From JAAYVZ01 sp035384965 (GTDB lineage Bacteria; Acidobacteriota; Thermoanaerobaculia; Thermoanaerobaculales; Thermoanaerobaculaceae): a stretch of 64,000 nt of DNA. The notes beneath the pieces are model-generated. The model did no database searches. It was not told the DNA's origin and was given only the letters and a program-made list of their open reading frames with translations. The DNA lies in the NCBI GenBank assembly GCA_035384965.1, contig DAOOJE010000017.1, forward strand, positions 1 to 64,000. The letters run 5' to 3'. The position numbers and the translations under genes are program-made. Of this stretch, positions 36,322 through 45,383 are shown in pieces (positions within the stretch are counted from its first letter, which is position 1; every line of letters begins with the position of its first letter).

Positions 36322-36760
36322 GGTGACCTCCTCCCAGTCCTTCGTCCTCTTGTTTGGTGCGACGCCACGCCGTAGCTCCTCCCGGGGGATACGGCGGCCG
36401 ACAACTCGAGCGGCCGTGAAGGACTTCACGACGCATACTCGAATCGACTGCTGGTTGATCGGGGCGCTGACATGCTGCAGCCATGCTCGCACGGCTGCGC
36501 TCCTCGAGTCAACGGTCAAAGGTCTCTCGGTGGAACGGCAACGGGAGAGGGGACGCGTGGAGCCGGGCTCGCCCGCTCGTGCACGGCGGGGCTGCGGCGC
36601 GTTGGCTGCTGGGAGTGCTCGGTCCCGAGACCGTGTGGGCCGGTTCGACCACGCTGGACGCGTCGCTCAGGGCGCCTGCGGGGCCGTGCCCGCGAGGTGG
36701 TGCCGCGGAGAGAACCCGTTCCCTTCACGCCCCGTTTGACGGGTCGGGTACCATGAGGCC
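36322..36760. other. Divergent non-coding spacer between the giant secreted-protein gene and the PIN-PhoH gene
   Basis: These 439 nt contain only unlikely reading frames. Both neighbouring genes must be promoted from here. The only element I can point to is TACCAT at 36749-36754 on the plus strand. A structured RNA is possible but not recognised. Confidence 0.4.
36749..36754 (+). promoter_or_regulatory. Candidate -10 box (TACCAT) for the PIN-PhoH gene
   Basis: TACCAT ends 6 nt before the GTG start and no proper Shine-Dalgarno fits between, again suggesting a leaderless transcript. Confidence 0.35.
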
Positions 36761-38149
36761 GTGAGAGCCCTCTTCAAGGCACCCGACACCGCACGCCCCA
36801 CACCGAGGACGCGGCGGACGCCGAGCGTCCGAAAGATCTTCGTCCTCGACACCAACGTGTTGCTGTACGACCACACGTGCATCTGGAACTTTCAGGAGCA
36901 CGACATTGTGCTGCCGATCGTCGTCCTCGAGGAGCTCGACGAGTTCAAGAAGGGCTCGGACCTCATCAACTTCCAGGCGCGGGAGTTCATCCGCAACCTG
37001 GACGAGCTGTCGCAGGGACACTCGCTGGCGGAAGGGCTGCCCCTGGGCCCGGACCGCGGGCGGCTGTTCGTGCAGACCGGCGATCTGCACTCGGTGAAGG
37101 TGGACGCGGCGTTCACGCGCACCAAGGCCGACCACCGCATCCTGGCCGTGGCCGAGCAGCTCCAGGCCCAGCACGCCGGGGCGCAGCCGGTGATCATCGT
37201 CTCCAAGGACATCAACCTGCGGATGAAGGCGAAGGCGCTGGGGATCCCGGCCGAGGACTACGAGACCGGCAAGATCCGCGACATCGACAAGCTCTACACC
37301 GGCACCTCCCTGCTGCAAGGCGTCGACAAGGGCACCATCACCCGCTTCTACGCCGAGCCGTACGCGATCCCGGCGGCCGAGCTGCTGGGCAACCAGCAGC
37401 CGCTGCCGCACCAGTACTTCATCGTCCGCAACGGCTCGACCTCGGCGCTCGCCCACTACAACCCGGAGAGCGAGCAGCTCGAGCGGGTGATCAAGAGACC
37501 GGCGTACGGGATCGACCCGCGCAACGCCGAGCAGATGTTCGCCGTCGACGCGCTGCTGCGCGAGGACATCCCGCTCGTCACGCTGACCGGCAAGGCGGGC
37601 ACCGGCAAGACGCTGCTCGCGCTCGCCGCGGCGCTCGAGCAGAAGCGCGACTACCAGCAGATCTACCTGGCGCGGCCGGTGGTGCCGCTCGGCAACCGCG
37701 ACATCGGCTACCTGCCCGGCGACATCAAGTCCAAGCTCGACCCGTACATGCAGCCGCTGTGGGACAACCTCTCGGTGATCCGCCACCGCTTCGCCTCCGA
37801 CAGCAAGGAGCAGAAGCGCATCGCCGACATGCTGGCGACCGAGAAGCTGTTCATCGCGCCGCTCGCCTACATCCGCGGCCGCTCGCTGGCCGACATCTTC
37901 TTCATCGTCGACGAGGCGCAGAACCTCACCCCGCACGAGGTCAAGACCATCATCACGCGTGCCGGCGAGGGGACGAAGATCGTGTTCACCGGCGACATCT
38001 ACCAGATCGACTCGCCGTACCTCGACAGCCAGTCGAACGGGCTCACATTCCTGGTCGACCGGATGAAGGGCCAGCCGCTGTTCGCCCACGTGAACCTGGT
38101 CAAGGGCGAGCGCTCAAAGCTCGCAGAACTGGCGTCAGACCTCCTCTGA
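36761..38149 (+). CDS. PIN-domain and PhoH-like ATPase fusion (YlaK type)
   Basis: Residues 25-165 form a PIN ribonuclease domain (FVLDTNVLLYD, VVLEELDEFKKG, TKADHRILAVA, VSKDINLRMKA), with the acidic metal residues conserved. Residues 245-450 are PhoH-like, with Walker A LTGKAGTGKTLLALA and Walker B IFFIVDEAQNLTPHE. PIN-PhoH proteins are RNA-unwinding nucleases proposed to act in RNA decay. The GTG at 36761 begins MRALFKAP; an ATG 8 nt upstream is out of frame. At 462 residues the size is normal. Confidence 0.93.
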   Translation: MRALFKAPDTARPTPRTRRTPSVRKIFVLDTNVLLYDHTCIWNFQEHDIVLPIVVLEELDEFKKGSDLINFQAREFIRNLDELSQGHSLAEGLPLGPDRGRLFVQTGDLHSVKVDAAFTRTKADHRILAVAEQLQAQHAGAQPVIIVSKDINLRMKAKALGIPAEDYETGKIRDIDKLYTGTSLLQGVDKGTITRFYAEPYAIPAAELLGNQQPLPHQYFIVRNGSTSALAHYNPESEQLERVIKRPAYGIDPRNAEQMFAVDALLREDIPLVTLTGKAGTGKTLLALAAALEQKRDYQQIYLARPVVPLGNRDIGYLPGDIKSKLDPYMQPLWDNLSVIRHRFASDSKEQKRIADMLATEKLFIAPLAYIRGRSLADIFFIVDEAQNLTPHEVKTIITRAGEGTKIVFTGDIYQIDSPYLDSQSNGLTFLVDRMKGQPLFAHVNLVKGERSKLAELASDLL

Positions 38150-38162
38150 CGGTGTGCTCGAA

Positions 38163-38207
38163 GGCAGGACGCCACCAGGCGGCCCGGGTGCCATCTGCGT
38201 CCTTGCC
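38163..38207 (+). terminator. Inverted repeat between the PIN-PhoH and peroxiredoxin genes
   Basis: GGCAGGACGC (38163-38172) can pair with GCGTCCTTGCC (38197-38207) with one bulge and a 24-nt loop. It lies between convergent genes; a terminator role is uncertain. Confidence 0.3.
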
Positions 38208-38319
38208 CTGACGGTGCACGCTCCTGCCAGGCCGACGCTCACCCACCGTCCGAACGCGAAACCCCGGCGACCCGCGAACGACATACCTGGCACCGACGAC
38301 TGGTCCCTGCACGAGCGTC

Positions 38320-38796
38320 TCACGCCCCCCTCAGCTCCCGCAATCTGGCCGCCACCGCCGCGGCGTGCCCGGCGGCCTTCACGGACGGCCAGACAGCCGC
38401 CACCTTCCCCGCCGGGTCGATGATCACGGTGGAGCGGATGACGCCCACCACCGGCTTGCCGTACATCTTTTTCTCGCCGTATGCGCCATAGGCCGAGAGG
38501 ACGGTGCGCTCCGGGTCGGAGAGCAACCGCACCTTGAGCCCGTGCTTGGCGATGAACTTGCGGTGGCTGGCCGGGGAGTCGGGGCTGCACCCCAGGACCA
38601 CGGCGTCGAGCCCGGCGAAGTCGGCGATCGAGGCGCTGAACTCGCACGCCTCGGTGGTGCAGCCCGGCGTGTCGTCCTTGGGGTAGAAGTACAGCACGAC
38701 CCACTGGCCGGCCAGGCTCTCCAGCGTGACGAGCCGGCCGTCCTGATCTGGCAGCGAGAAGGAGGGAGCGGGGGCACCGACGGTCAAGGTACTCAT
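38320..38796 (-). CDS. bcp: Thioredoxin-dependent peroxiredoxin, Bcp/PrxQ type
   Basis: This cytoplasmic peroxidase reduces H2O2 and lipid peroxides. The peroxidatic Cys46 and resolving Cys51 lie in TPGCTTEACEF, the 5-residue spacing typical of PrxQ. YFYPKDDTPG and SPDSPASHRKF are family motifs. The ATG at 38796 gives 158 residues and has GGAGG upstream. An earlier in-frame ATG would add an unrelated arginine-rich leader and was rejected. It is transcribed after the POT transporter. Confidence 0.95.
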   Translation of the reverse strand: MSTLTVGAPAPSFSLPDQDGRLVTLESLAGQWVVLYFYPKDDTPGCTTEACEFSASIADFAGLDAVVLGCSPDSPASHRKFIAKHGLKVRLLSDPERTVLSAYGAYGEKKMYGKPVVGVIRSTVIIDPAGKVAAVWPSVKAAGHAAAVAARLRELRGA

Positions 38797-38851
38797 GGCA
38801 CGTTCCTCCACCGAGCTGGCCAACCACGACGGGGCGCCGGGTGTTCCCGGA

Positions 38852-40435
38852 TCAGGCCGCGGGTGCCGGGTGTCTCTCGAGCCAGCGGTTGAACAGCCAC
38901 ATGGAAAGCGCCGACAGAAAGCCGACACCCATGAGGATCAGCCAGCCCATGGCGTTGTGGGCCGGGTCGAGCTCGAGCAGCCCGTCCGGCCGCTCGGTCG
39001 CGCCCCTGGCCATGATTTCGTTGAAGATGAACGCACCGACCGGCCCGCCGGTGAGCGAGCCGATGGCGAGTGGCAGGTTGGCGTAGCCCAGGAACAGCCC
39101 CTCCTGCCCCTTCGGCGCCAGCGCTCCGATGTACTCGTACATGCGCGGGGAGGTGAACAGCTCCCCGAAGGCGATCAACCCCACGGTCAGGATGATGAAC
39201 ACGGAGGCGACTGGCAGCCAGTTGGCGGCCACGGCGCGGATGCCGCCCGCCGTGTAGAGGGGCACGAGGTTGATCGCCATCGACAGGCCGATGACCACGC
39301 AGCCGATGATCATCGAGCGCACGGGCTTGAGCTTGCCGAAGTAGCGCGTGACGAGAAGCTGGAAGCAGACGATGACGAGGGGGTTGGCGGCGGTGTAGAG
39401 GTCCATCGCCGGGCCCACCTCGACGACCCGCTTCACGTACAGCGGCAACACGTTGTAAACCTGGTTGTACAGGAAGAAGAACCCCGAGATGACGACCAGG
39501 AAGAGGGTGAAGCGCCCGCTTTTCAGCACCAGTACCATGTCGAGCAGGATCCGCGCAACGGAGCGCCGTGGCTTGTCGGCGGCTTCGGCCGGCCTCGGAG
39601 GCTCCTTGTAGAACAGCAGCACGACGAAGAACGCCACAATCGAAGCGACCGCCGCGACGCCGAAGATGTACGAGAGGCTCGAGGAGGCTCCTTCGGCCGG
39701 CTGCCCGAACGGCAGCCGCAGCACCCAGGCGACGAGCGCCCCGGCGCCGGTGACGATGAGGAGGGAGGCCAGCGTCGTCCTGGCCGTGTTCCACCGCTCG
39801 TCGCGGTGCGCCACGCTCCAGCGGACGAGCAGGATGAGAGCCGTGGCGGCCACGGCGCAAATCGCCACCACCAGCAGGACCAGCAAGGCGCTCGAGCGGG
39901 TCCTCACCACGAACGCCGTCCCCCGCCCGAACAGCGACCCGATGTTGATCACCATGTAGAAGATCGCGAAGCCCAGGGTGGCCAGCACACCGGCGGTCTT
40001 TTGCACCGTCCCGGAAATGCAAGGCTTGATCACCGAACCGCCAGCGCCGATGAGAAGGATGGCTGCGACGATGACCACCACGAGCTGCGGTGAGGCGGTG
40101 AACTCCTTGTGCACCACCGGCGAAAGGGTGGCGCCACCGAACCACACCGGCACCCCCATCAGCGCGTAGCCGGCGGCCAGCAGCACGAAGGCGACGAGCA
40201 GCGAACGCCGGAAACCGACCTGGTCGGCAATGGTGCCCGAGAGGATCGGCAGGAAGTAGACAAGCGTCCACAGCACGCTGTTGAGGTTCGAGGGCCAGTA
40301 CTCGCCGAGACCGAGCTGTCCGAGGTAGATGACCACGAAGCTCGCCATCGAGTAGTACGCCGCCCGCTCGAAGAGCTCCACGACGTTGGCGGTCCAGAAG
40401 ACTCCGGGGAAGCGATGCGACGACGCCTGATCCAT
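38852..40435 (-). CDS. POT/PTR2-family peptide transporter
   Basis: This 527-residue inner-membrane protein has about 12-14 transmembrane helices. It contains the ExxER-type signature of proton-coupled oligopeptide transporters in TM1 (VVELFERAAYYSM) and the family pattern GGSVIKPCISG. It probably imports di- and tripeptides with protons. A long loop between TM6 and TM7 (around residues 205-240) is hydrophobic and may be an extra helix pair, as in other bacterial POTs. The ATG at 40435 has GGGAGGG upstream. It is probably co-transcribed with the peroxiredoxin. Confidence 0.88.
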   Translation of the reverse strand: MDQASSHRFPGVFWTANVVELFERAAYYSMASFVVIYLGQLGLGEYWPSNLNSVLWTLVYFLPILSGTIADQVGFRRSLLVAFVLLAAGYALMGVPVWFGGATLSPVVHKEFTASPQLVVVIVAAILLIGAGGSVIKPCISGTVQKTAGVLATLGFAIFYMVINIGSLFGRGTAFVVRTRSSALLVLLVVAICAVAATALILLVRWSVAHRDERWNTARTTLASLLIVTGAGALVAWVLRLPFGQPAEGASSSLSYIFGVAAVASIVAFFVVLLFYKEPPRPAEAADKPRRSVARILLDMVLVLKSGRFTLFLVVISGFFFLYNQVYNVLPLYVKRVVEVGPAMDLYTAANPLVIVCFQLLVTRYFGKLKPVRSMIIGCVVIGLSMAINLVPLYTAGGIRAVAANWLPVASVFIILTVGLIAFGELFTSPRMYEYIGALAPKGQEGLFLGYANLPLAIGSLTGGPVGAFIFNEIMARGATERPDGLLELDPAHNAMGWLILMGVGFLSALSMWLFNRWLERHPAPAA

Positions 40436-40512
40436 GCCAACCCTCCCTCCGCCCGCGGCGGCGTGTCATTGTAGCCGTGAACCCGCCTGGCTCGAGGGTC
40501 GCCGAGCGGGAG

Positions 40513-41142
40513 CTACCAGAGCTTCCACCAGGGCCGGGCTCCTGCCGTCTTGACCGGACGGGTGGGCTCCGACTTTCCTCCGAGCAGCCGCGCGATCACG
40601 GCCGGAGGCGGCCCCTTCTCGCCGGCGTAAATGAGCGCCCGCCGGCCGTACTTGTCGAGCGCCCGCGGTTCGGCGCCGGCGTCGATGAGCTGCTTGATGA
40701 TGGCCACTTGTTGAAGGCGTGCGGCCTGCATGAGAGGGGTCACCCCGTCGCGGTTGGCGGCGTTGACGTCGGCTCCCGCCTCGAGCAGCGCCTGCACCAC
40801 GGCCTGCGCTCCGGCCCGGGCCGCGATCATGAGCGCGGTGTTGCCTTCCTCGTTGGCGGCATCCACCTGCGCGCCGCGCTGCACGAGCAGCTTGACGAGC
40901 TCGACGTGCTTCATTGCGGCAGCGACCATGATGAGGCTCATGCCGGCCCGGTCATGGGTGTTCGGGTCACCCCGGTAGTCGAGCAGGAGCCTCACCACGG
41001 GGACGTTGCCCTGCTTGACGGCGAGCATGAGCGGCGACACACCCGCCGCATCGGGCTGGGCGACATCCGCGCCGGCGTCGAGCAGACGCTTGAGCCCGTG
41101 CAGGTCGCTGTTGCTGATCGCCTCGTGCAACGTACCTGGCAT
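40513..41142 (-). CDS. Ankyrin-repeat protein
   Basis: This 209-residue cytoplasmic protein is made of about five ankyrin repeats (for example DAAGVSPLMLAVKQGNVPVVRLLLD and EEGNTALMIAARAGAQAVVQALLEAGADV, both quoted in part). A basic tail ends RPWWKLW. No signal peptide. Ankyrin repeats bind partner proteins, but the partner is not evident from neighbours. GAGGAGGAG precedes the ATG at 41142. Between it and the divergent GGDEF gene lie 262 nt with no other gene. Confidence 0.9.
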   Translation of the reverse strand: MPGTLHEAISNSDLHGLKRLLDAGADVAQPDAAGVSPLMLAVKQGNVPVVRLLLDYRGDPNTHDRAGMSLIMVAAAMKHVELVKLLVQRGAQVDAANEEGNTALMIAARAGAQAVVQALLEAGADVNAANRDGVTPLMQAARLQQVAIIKQLIDAGAEPRALDKYGRRALIYAGEKGPPPAVIARLLGGKSEPTRPVKTAGARPWWKLW

Positions 41143-41392
41143 CGTCCGAACTCCTCCTCGACGGGAGGCTGGACGGCGCGCCTGGCGTGCGCCCTGCCCC
41201 CGGCTCCGGCGCGCCCGTCCTCTTTCCCGTCTTTTCCACCCCCGGGTTGTCGGTCGAGCCCGCGCCGTGTGCTCACGATACACCTCTCGTGCGCGCCGCG
41301 CCAACCCCGACGACCGGCGGCTGGGGGGCGGATCGGGCCGTTGCGAAGCGATGCCGGCGCCCCCTCGCCGGGCAGTCCGCATGGCCTGGCGG

Positions 41393-41398
41393 TAGACT
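41393..41398 (+). promoter_or_regulatory. Candidate -10 box (TAGACT) for the GGDEF gene
   Basis: TAGACT ends 6 nt before the ATG without a Shine-Dalgarno. The first transcribed base would be the A of the start codon. Confidence 0.45.
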
Positions 41399-41404
41399 GG
41401 CGTC

Positions 41405-42535
41405 ATGGACACCGCCGGCCGCGAGGTCCACGTGCTCCCGCCGGCCAACCTCGAGCCGTTCCTCGAGCGCTACCGGCTCGACAGCGGCACGTTCGAGGCC
41501 ACCGACGCCAGCCGTTTCATCAGCGAGGTGCTCCGGCGGGCCAACGCCTTCGTGCCCTCGGAGGCGGGCTCGGTGCTGCTCGACAACCCGTTCGAGCGAA
41601 CCGCCGATCCGACCAACCACTCCCTGTACTTCATCGCTGCCTTCGGCCCGGCCGCCGCCTCGCTTCTGGGCGCATCGATCCCGACCAGCCTCGGGGTGGT
41701 AGGCCACGTCTACCGCACGGGCGAGTCGTACGTCGTGAGCGAAGCGCAGCGCGACCCGCACTTCCTCCCGCATTTCGACGAGACGCTGGCGTTTCGCACC
41801 GCGAGCCTCGTGGCAGTGCCGATCCGCCTGCAGAGCACGGTGTGCGGCGTGCTCGAGCTGGTGAACCGCAGGGAAGGGCGGGCGTTCGACGAGCGGGACC
41901 GTGACCTGCTCGAGATTTTCGCCGCCTACACCTCGCTCGCGATGCAGACCCTGCTCGACGCCCGACGAGCCAGCGAGGCGGCACGCAGCGACGACCTCAC
42001 GGGGCTCGGCAACGACCGCTTCTTCCACCGGCGCCTGGCGGCGGCGCTCGAGCACGCCGACGCCTCGGGAGGGCGGGTCGCCCTGCTCTTCCTGGACCTC
42101 GACAACTTCAAGCACGTCAACGACACCCACGGCCACCTGGCGGGCAGCCAGGTGCTCAAGGAGGTCGGTTACCTGCTGCGGAGAGTCGTCCGCATTCCTG
42201 GCGCCACGCTCGCCCGCTACGGCGGCGACGAGTTCGTGGTCATCGTTCCGGGCTTCGATGCCGCGGCCGCGCACCGGGTCGCCGAGGACATCCGCCTCGC
42301 CATGCAGGGGGAGAGTTTCCTGCGGGGACGCTTCTCGTGGGCCGATGGCCCGGTGGAGTTCGCCGGCCCCCTCACCTGCTCGGTCGGAGTCGCCGTCTAC
42401 CCGGACCACGTGCCGCGCGAGGGCTCGTCCGACCGCCGCCGCAACCAGCTCCTGCGCAGCGCCGACCAGGCGATGTACGCCGCCAAGGCCGCGGGCAAGA
42501 ACCTGGTTCTCCTCGCGCCGCTCGCGCCAAAATGA
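41405..42535 (+). CDS. GAF-GGDEF diguanylate cyclase
   Basis: Residues about 25-190 form a GAF sensor domain (GVVGHVYRTGESYVV, SLVAVPIRLQSTVCGVLELVNR, quoted in parts). Residues 195-370 form a GGDEF domain with DDLTGLGNDRFF, DLDNFKHVND and the intact active-site RYGGDEF. It therefore probably makes c-di-GMP. I do not see a clear RxxD inhibition site five residues before GGDEF. The HD-GYP gene 1.7 kb downstream could be the opposing phosphodiesterase. Cytoplasmic, 376 residues. Confidence 0.93.
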   Translation: MDTAGREVHVLPPANLEPFLERYRLDSGTFEATDASRFISEVLRRANAFVPSEAGSVLLDNPFERTADPTNHSLYFIAAFGPAAASLLGASIPTSLGVVGHVYRTGESYVVSEAQRDPHFLPHFDETLAFRTASLVAVPIRLQSTVCGVLELVNRREGRAFDERDRDLLEIFAAYTSLAMQTLLDARRASEAARSDDLTGLGNDRFFHRRLAAALEHADASGGRVALLFLDLDNFKHVNDTHGHLAGSQVLKEVGYLLRRVVRIPGATLARYGGDEFVVIVPGFDAAAAHRVAEDIRLAMQGESFLRGRFSWADGPVEFAGPLTCSVGVAVYPDHVPREGSSDRRRNQLLRSADQAMYAAKAAGKNLVLLAPLAPK

Positions 42536-42667
42536 CATCTGACCCGGGCTGGCCAGCCGTCCCGGCGAGCCCGCAGCCCCCTCACAGCCACGATGGCCGA
42601 GGCTGGCATGCGGATTGCTTGTGACCCTGGCCGGTCGCAGGCAGCCTGCGACCACGGGAGGTTTGCC

Positions 42668-44158
42668 ATGAAACCACGCACCTTGCGTACGTTGCTCTCG
42701 CTCGGCACCGTCGCGGTCGCCGGGCTGGTCCTCGGCCTCGTCCTCGCCGGCGGTCTCGGCGTCACCCCTGCAACCCGCGCCGAGCGCACCGCCGCTCCCG
42801 CCCCGGCTCCTGCCCCACCAGCCGGATATCCGGACTTTGCCAGCCTCGCCGAGAGGGTTCTCCCGTCCGTCGTCTCGGTGTACACCGAGGAGCGCGTGAC
42901 GCCGGGAGAGCGCGGGCGCGGCGAGATCGATCCGTTCGAGTTCTTCTTCGGCCTCCCCCGCCCAAACCAGCCGGAGCGCCGGCAGACCCCGCGGGCGTTC
43001 GGCGCCGGCAGCGCGTTCTTCATCTCGGCCGACGGCCTGGCGCTGACCAACAACCACGTGATCGAGGGGGCGGACAAGATCAAGGTCCGCCTCGCCGACG
43101 ACACCGAGCTCAACGCCAAGGTGGTCGGGCGCGACCCGGCCACCGACCTGGCGCTCATCCAAGCCGAGGGCAAGGGCCCCTTCACTTTCCTCCCCCTCGG
43201 CGACTCGGAAGCACTGCGCGTCGGCGAGTGGGTGATGGCCGCCGGCAACCCGCGCCGCCTCTCGCACACCATCACGGTCGGGGTGGTGTCCGCCAAGGGT
43301 CGCACGATCGGGCTCTCGCCCGAGACCAGCTCGTTCGAGAACTTCATCCAGACCGACGCCGCGATCAACCTCGGCAACTCGGGCGGCCCACTCGTCAACT
43401 TGCGCGGCGAGGTGGTCGGCATCAACACGGCGATCGACGCCAGCGGCCAGAACATCGGCTTCGCGGTGCCGATCAACACCGCCCGGCTGATCCTCGACCA
43501 GCTCAGGAACAAGGGCAAGGTCGTGCGCGGCTTTCTGGGCGTGAAGATCCGCAACCTCGACGAGGATGCACGCGAGGCGTTCGGGCTGCCCAGCCGCGCC
43601 GGTGCCCTGGTCTCGGACGTCGACAGCGGCGGTCCCGCCGACAAGGCCGGGCTCCGCAAGGGTGACGTCATCGTCGCCATCAAGGGGCAGCCCGTCAAGG
43701 AAACGCGGCAGGTCATCGACACCATCTCGGGTATGGCCCCTGGCACCAGGGTCGAGATCGAGGTGATGCGGGACGGCAAGCCCAGGACCCTCACGGCGAC
43801 GCTCGGCGAGCGCCCGTCGGGCTCCGAGCCTGCCGGGCCCGCGGAGGAGCCCGCGAGCACCGCGGTCGGCAAGCTGGGGCTCCAGGTCGAGGACCTCACG
43901 CCGCAGCTCCGCCGCATGTTCGGGCTCGGCTCCGAGGTGGAAGGGGTGGTGATCACCAAAGTGACCGACCTTTCTCCAGCCGACGACAAGGGTTTGCGGC
44001 CCGGCGACGTGGTCCTGCAGGTGAACGGCAAGGACGTCGACTCTGTGGCGACGTTCCGCAAGGCGCTCGGCAGCCCGAAATCGGGCGAGGTGGTGCGGCT
44101 GTACGTGCTGCGGCCGCGCCTCGGCCAGCAGGACTTCGTGTTTCTTCGGGTGCCGTAG
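42668..44158 (+). CDS. DegP/HtrA-like periplasmic serine protease with two PDZ domains
   Basis: This S1C protease has an N-terminal signal anchor (LSLGTVAVAGLVLGLVLAGGLG) and the catalytic triad His130 (NNHVIEG), Asp160 (DPATDLALI) and Ser238 (NLGNSGGPLVN). Two PDZ domains follow (GFLGVKIRNL about 290-375 and LGLQVEDLTP about 400-490). At 496 residues it is a full-length DegP. It degrades or refolds damaged envelope proteins. The ATG at 42668 has GGGAGG 8 nt upstream; a frame extending upstream lacks signal-peptide features. Confidence 0.94.
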   Translation: MKPRTLRTLLSLGTVAVAGLVLGLVLAGGLGVTPATRAERTAAPAPAPAPPAGYPDFASLAERVLPSVVSVYTEERVTPGERGRGEIDPFEFFFGLPRPNQPERRQTPRAFGAGSAFFISADGLALTNNHVIEGADKIKVRLADDTELNAKVVGRDPATDLALIQAEGKGPFTFLPLGDSEALRVGEWVMAAGNPRRLSHTITVGVVSAKGRTIGLSPETSSFENFIQTDAAINLGNSGGPLVNLRGEVVGINTAIDASGQNIGFAVPINTARLILDQLRNKGKVVRGFLGVKIRNLDEDAREAFGLPSRAGALVSDVDSGGPADKAGLRKGDVIVAIKGQPVKETRQVIDTISGMAPGTRVEIEVMRDGKPRTLTATLGERPSGSEPAGPAEEPASTAVGKLGLQVEDLTPQLRRMFGLGSEVEGVVITKVTDLSPADDKGLRPGDVVLQVNGKDVDSVATFRKALGSPKSGEVVRLYVLRPRLGQQDFVFLRVP

Positions 44159-44183
44159 GCCGACTTTCGATCGGCGGCTGCGA

Positions 44184-44211
44184 GGCGAAGCCGCCGCCCG
44201 GCGGCTTCGCC
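44184..44211 (+). terminator. 12-bp hairpin after the DegP-like gene
   Basis: GGCGAAGCCGCC-GCCC-GGCGGCTTCGCC is a perfect 12-bp stem with a 4-nt loop, 25 nt after the protease stop. No U-tract follows. Confidence 0.6.
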
Positions 44212-44224
44212 GTCCGCGGTCATG

Positions 44225-44230
44225 TAGAAT
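44225..44230 (+). promoter_or_regulatory. Candidate -10 box (TAGAAT) for the HD-GYP gene
   Basis: TAGAAT lies 11 nt before the ATG, right after the hairpin, and no Shine-Dalgarno is present. Confidence 0.45.
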
Positions 44231-44241
44231 CGATCCCCGGT

Positions 44242-45210
44242 ATGGCTGGCACGGGGACCGTCCTCGTCATCGATGATCAGGCCTCCAGCCGCGAGGCGAT
44301 GGCGGTGGCGTTGCGACCTCTCGGGTACGAGGTGCTGCAGGCGTGCAACGGGCTCGAAGGCCTGCTCCTCGCCCGCCAGCGCGTGCCCGACGTCATCCTG
44401 CTCGACATCATGATGCCCGGGGTGGACGGCTGGGAGGTGTGCAGGCGGCTCAAGGCGGACGAGGAGACACGGCTGATTCCGGTCGTCTTCCTCACCGGTC
44501 TCGACTCCCGGCAGGCCCGCCTGCGTGGTCTCGAGAGCGGCGCGACGGACTTTCTCTCCAAGCCGTTCGATCTCGTCGAGCTCGAAGTCAGGGTGCGCAA
44601 CCTCGTGAACTTCAGGCGCCTGACGCAGGATCTCGACGACGCCGAGAAGATGCTCTTCGCGGTCGCCCGCGCCGTCGAGGCCCGCGACGAGCAGACAGGC
44701 GACCACTGCGGGCGGCTTGCCGAGCTGGCGGCGGCGCTCGGCGCCGCGCTCGGGTACGACGAGGAGCAGCTCAAGACGCTGCGGCGCGCCGGCTACCTCC
44801 ACGACATCGGCAAGATCGGCATCCCCGACGCGGTGCTCCTGAAGCCGGGCCGGCTCACCCCCGAGGAGTGGCAGATCATGCAAAGTCACGTCGAGATCGG
44901 GGTCAAGATCTGCTCGCCGCTGCGCACGCTACGCAACGTCCTGCCGATCATCCGCCACCACCACGAGCGCCAGGACGGCAGCGGCTACCCTGACGGTCTC
45001 GCGGGCGACGCGGTTCCCGAACTGGCCCAGGTCTTCCAGGTGGTCGATGTCTTCGATGCCCTCACCAACGACAGGCCGTACCGGAAGGCGCTGACCCCGG
45101 AAGCCGGGCTCGCGGTGCTGCGCGAGGAGACGGCGCGAGGGTGGTGGAACGGCAAGATCGTGGAGGCCCTGGCGGATCTTCTCGCCGAGCGGAAGGTGGA
45201 GCGCCCCTGA
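44242..45210 (+). CDS. Response regulator with HD-GYP output domain
   Basis: Residues 1-125 are a receiver domain with acidic Asp11/Asp12, the phospho-acceptor Asp55 (LLDIMMPG) and the lysine in SKPF. Residues 140-320 are an HD-GYP domain: GDHCGRLAELA, YLHDIGKIGIPD and HHHERQDGSGYPDGL, all intact. It would hydrolyse c-di-GMP when phosphorylated. The cognate histidine kinase is not in the window. It follows the DegP-like gene and precedes rho, with hairpins and promoters between, so it is probably a single-gene unit. Confidence 0.94.
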   Translation: MAGTGTVLVIDDQASSREAMAVALRPLGYEVLQACNGLEGLLLARQRVPDVILLDIMMPGVDGWEVCRRLKADEETRLIPVVFLTGLDSRQARLRGLESGATDFLSKPFDLVELEVRVRNLVNFRRLTQDLDDAEKMLFAVARAVEARDEQTGDHCGRLAELAAALGAALGYDEEQLKTLRRAGYLHDIGKIGIPDAVLLKPGRLTPEEWQIMQSHVEIGVKICSPLRTLRNVLPIIRHHHERQDGSGYPDGLAGDAVPELAQVFQVVDVFDALTNDRPYRKALTPEAGLAVLREETARGWWNGKIVEALADLLAERKVERP

Positions 45211-45230
45211 GCGCGGCCCGGGGTCTCCAC

Positions 45231-45260
45231 TTGGCATCCCGGGTGAAGATGGACTAGACT
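45231..45260 (+). promoter_or_regulatory. Sigma-70-type promoter for rho
   Basis: TTGGCA (45231-45236) and TAGACT (45255-45260) are spaced by 18 nt. They lie about 120 nt before the rho ATG, leaving a long leader that could host autoregulation, as known for rho in other bacteria. Confidence 0.5.
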
Positions 45261-45383
45261 GCCGCCGGTCGGCGAACTCCGCGAGGAGCGCTGGCGGCTG
45301 TTCCCCACAGCCGTGCGATCCCGACAGGCGGCGAAAGGCGTGATGCAGGCGCACGTTTCCTGGCGGATCAGGGAGTCCGTTGG

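Noticed and set aside
33778..36375. 865-codon plus-strand frame opposite the giant secreted-protein gene
   Set aside because: Antisense shadow of repeat-rich DNA with no signal, no domain and a biased composition.
42593..42667. Upstream ATG extending the DegP-like protease
   Set aside because: The added residues spoil the signal peptide; the ATG at 42668 has GGGAGG at proper distance.
41273..43267. 664-codon minus-strand frame opposite the GGDEF and DegP-like genes
   Set aside because: The plus-strand genes have complete catalytic motifs; the minus frame has none.
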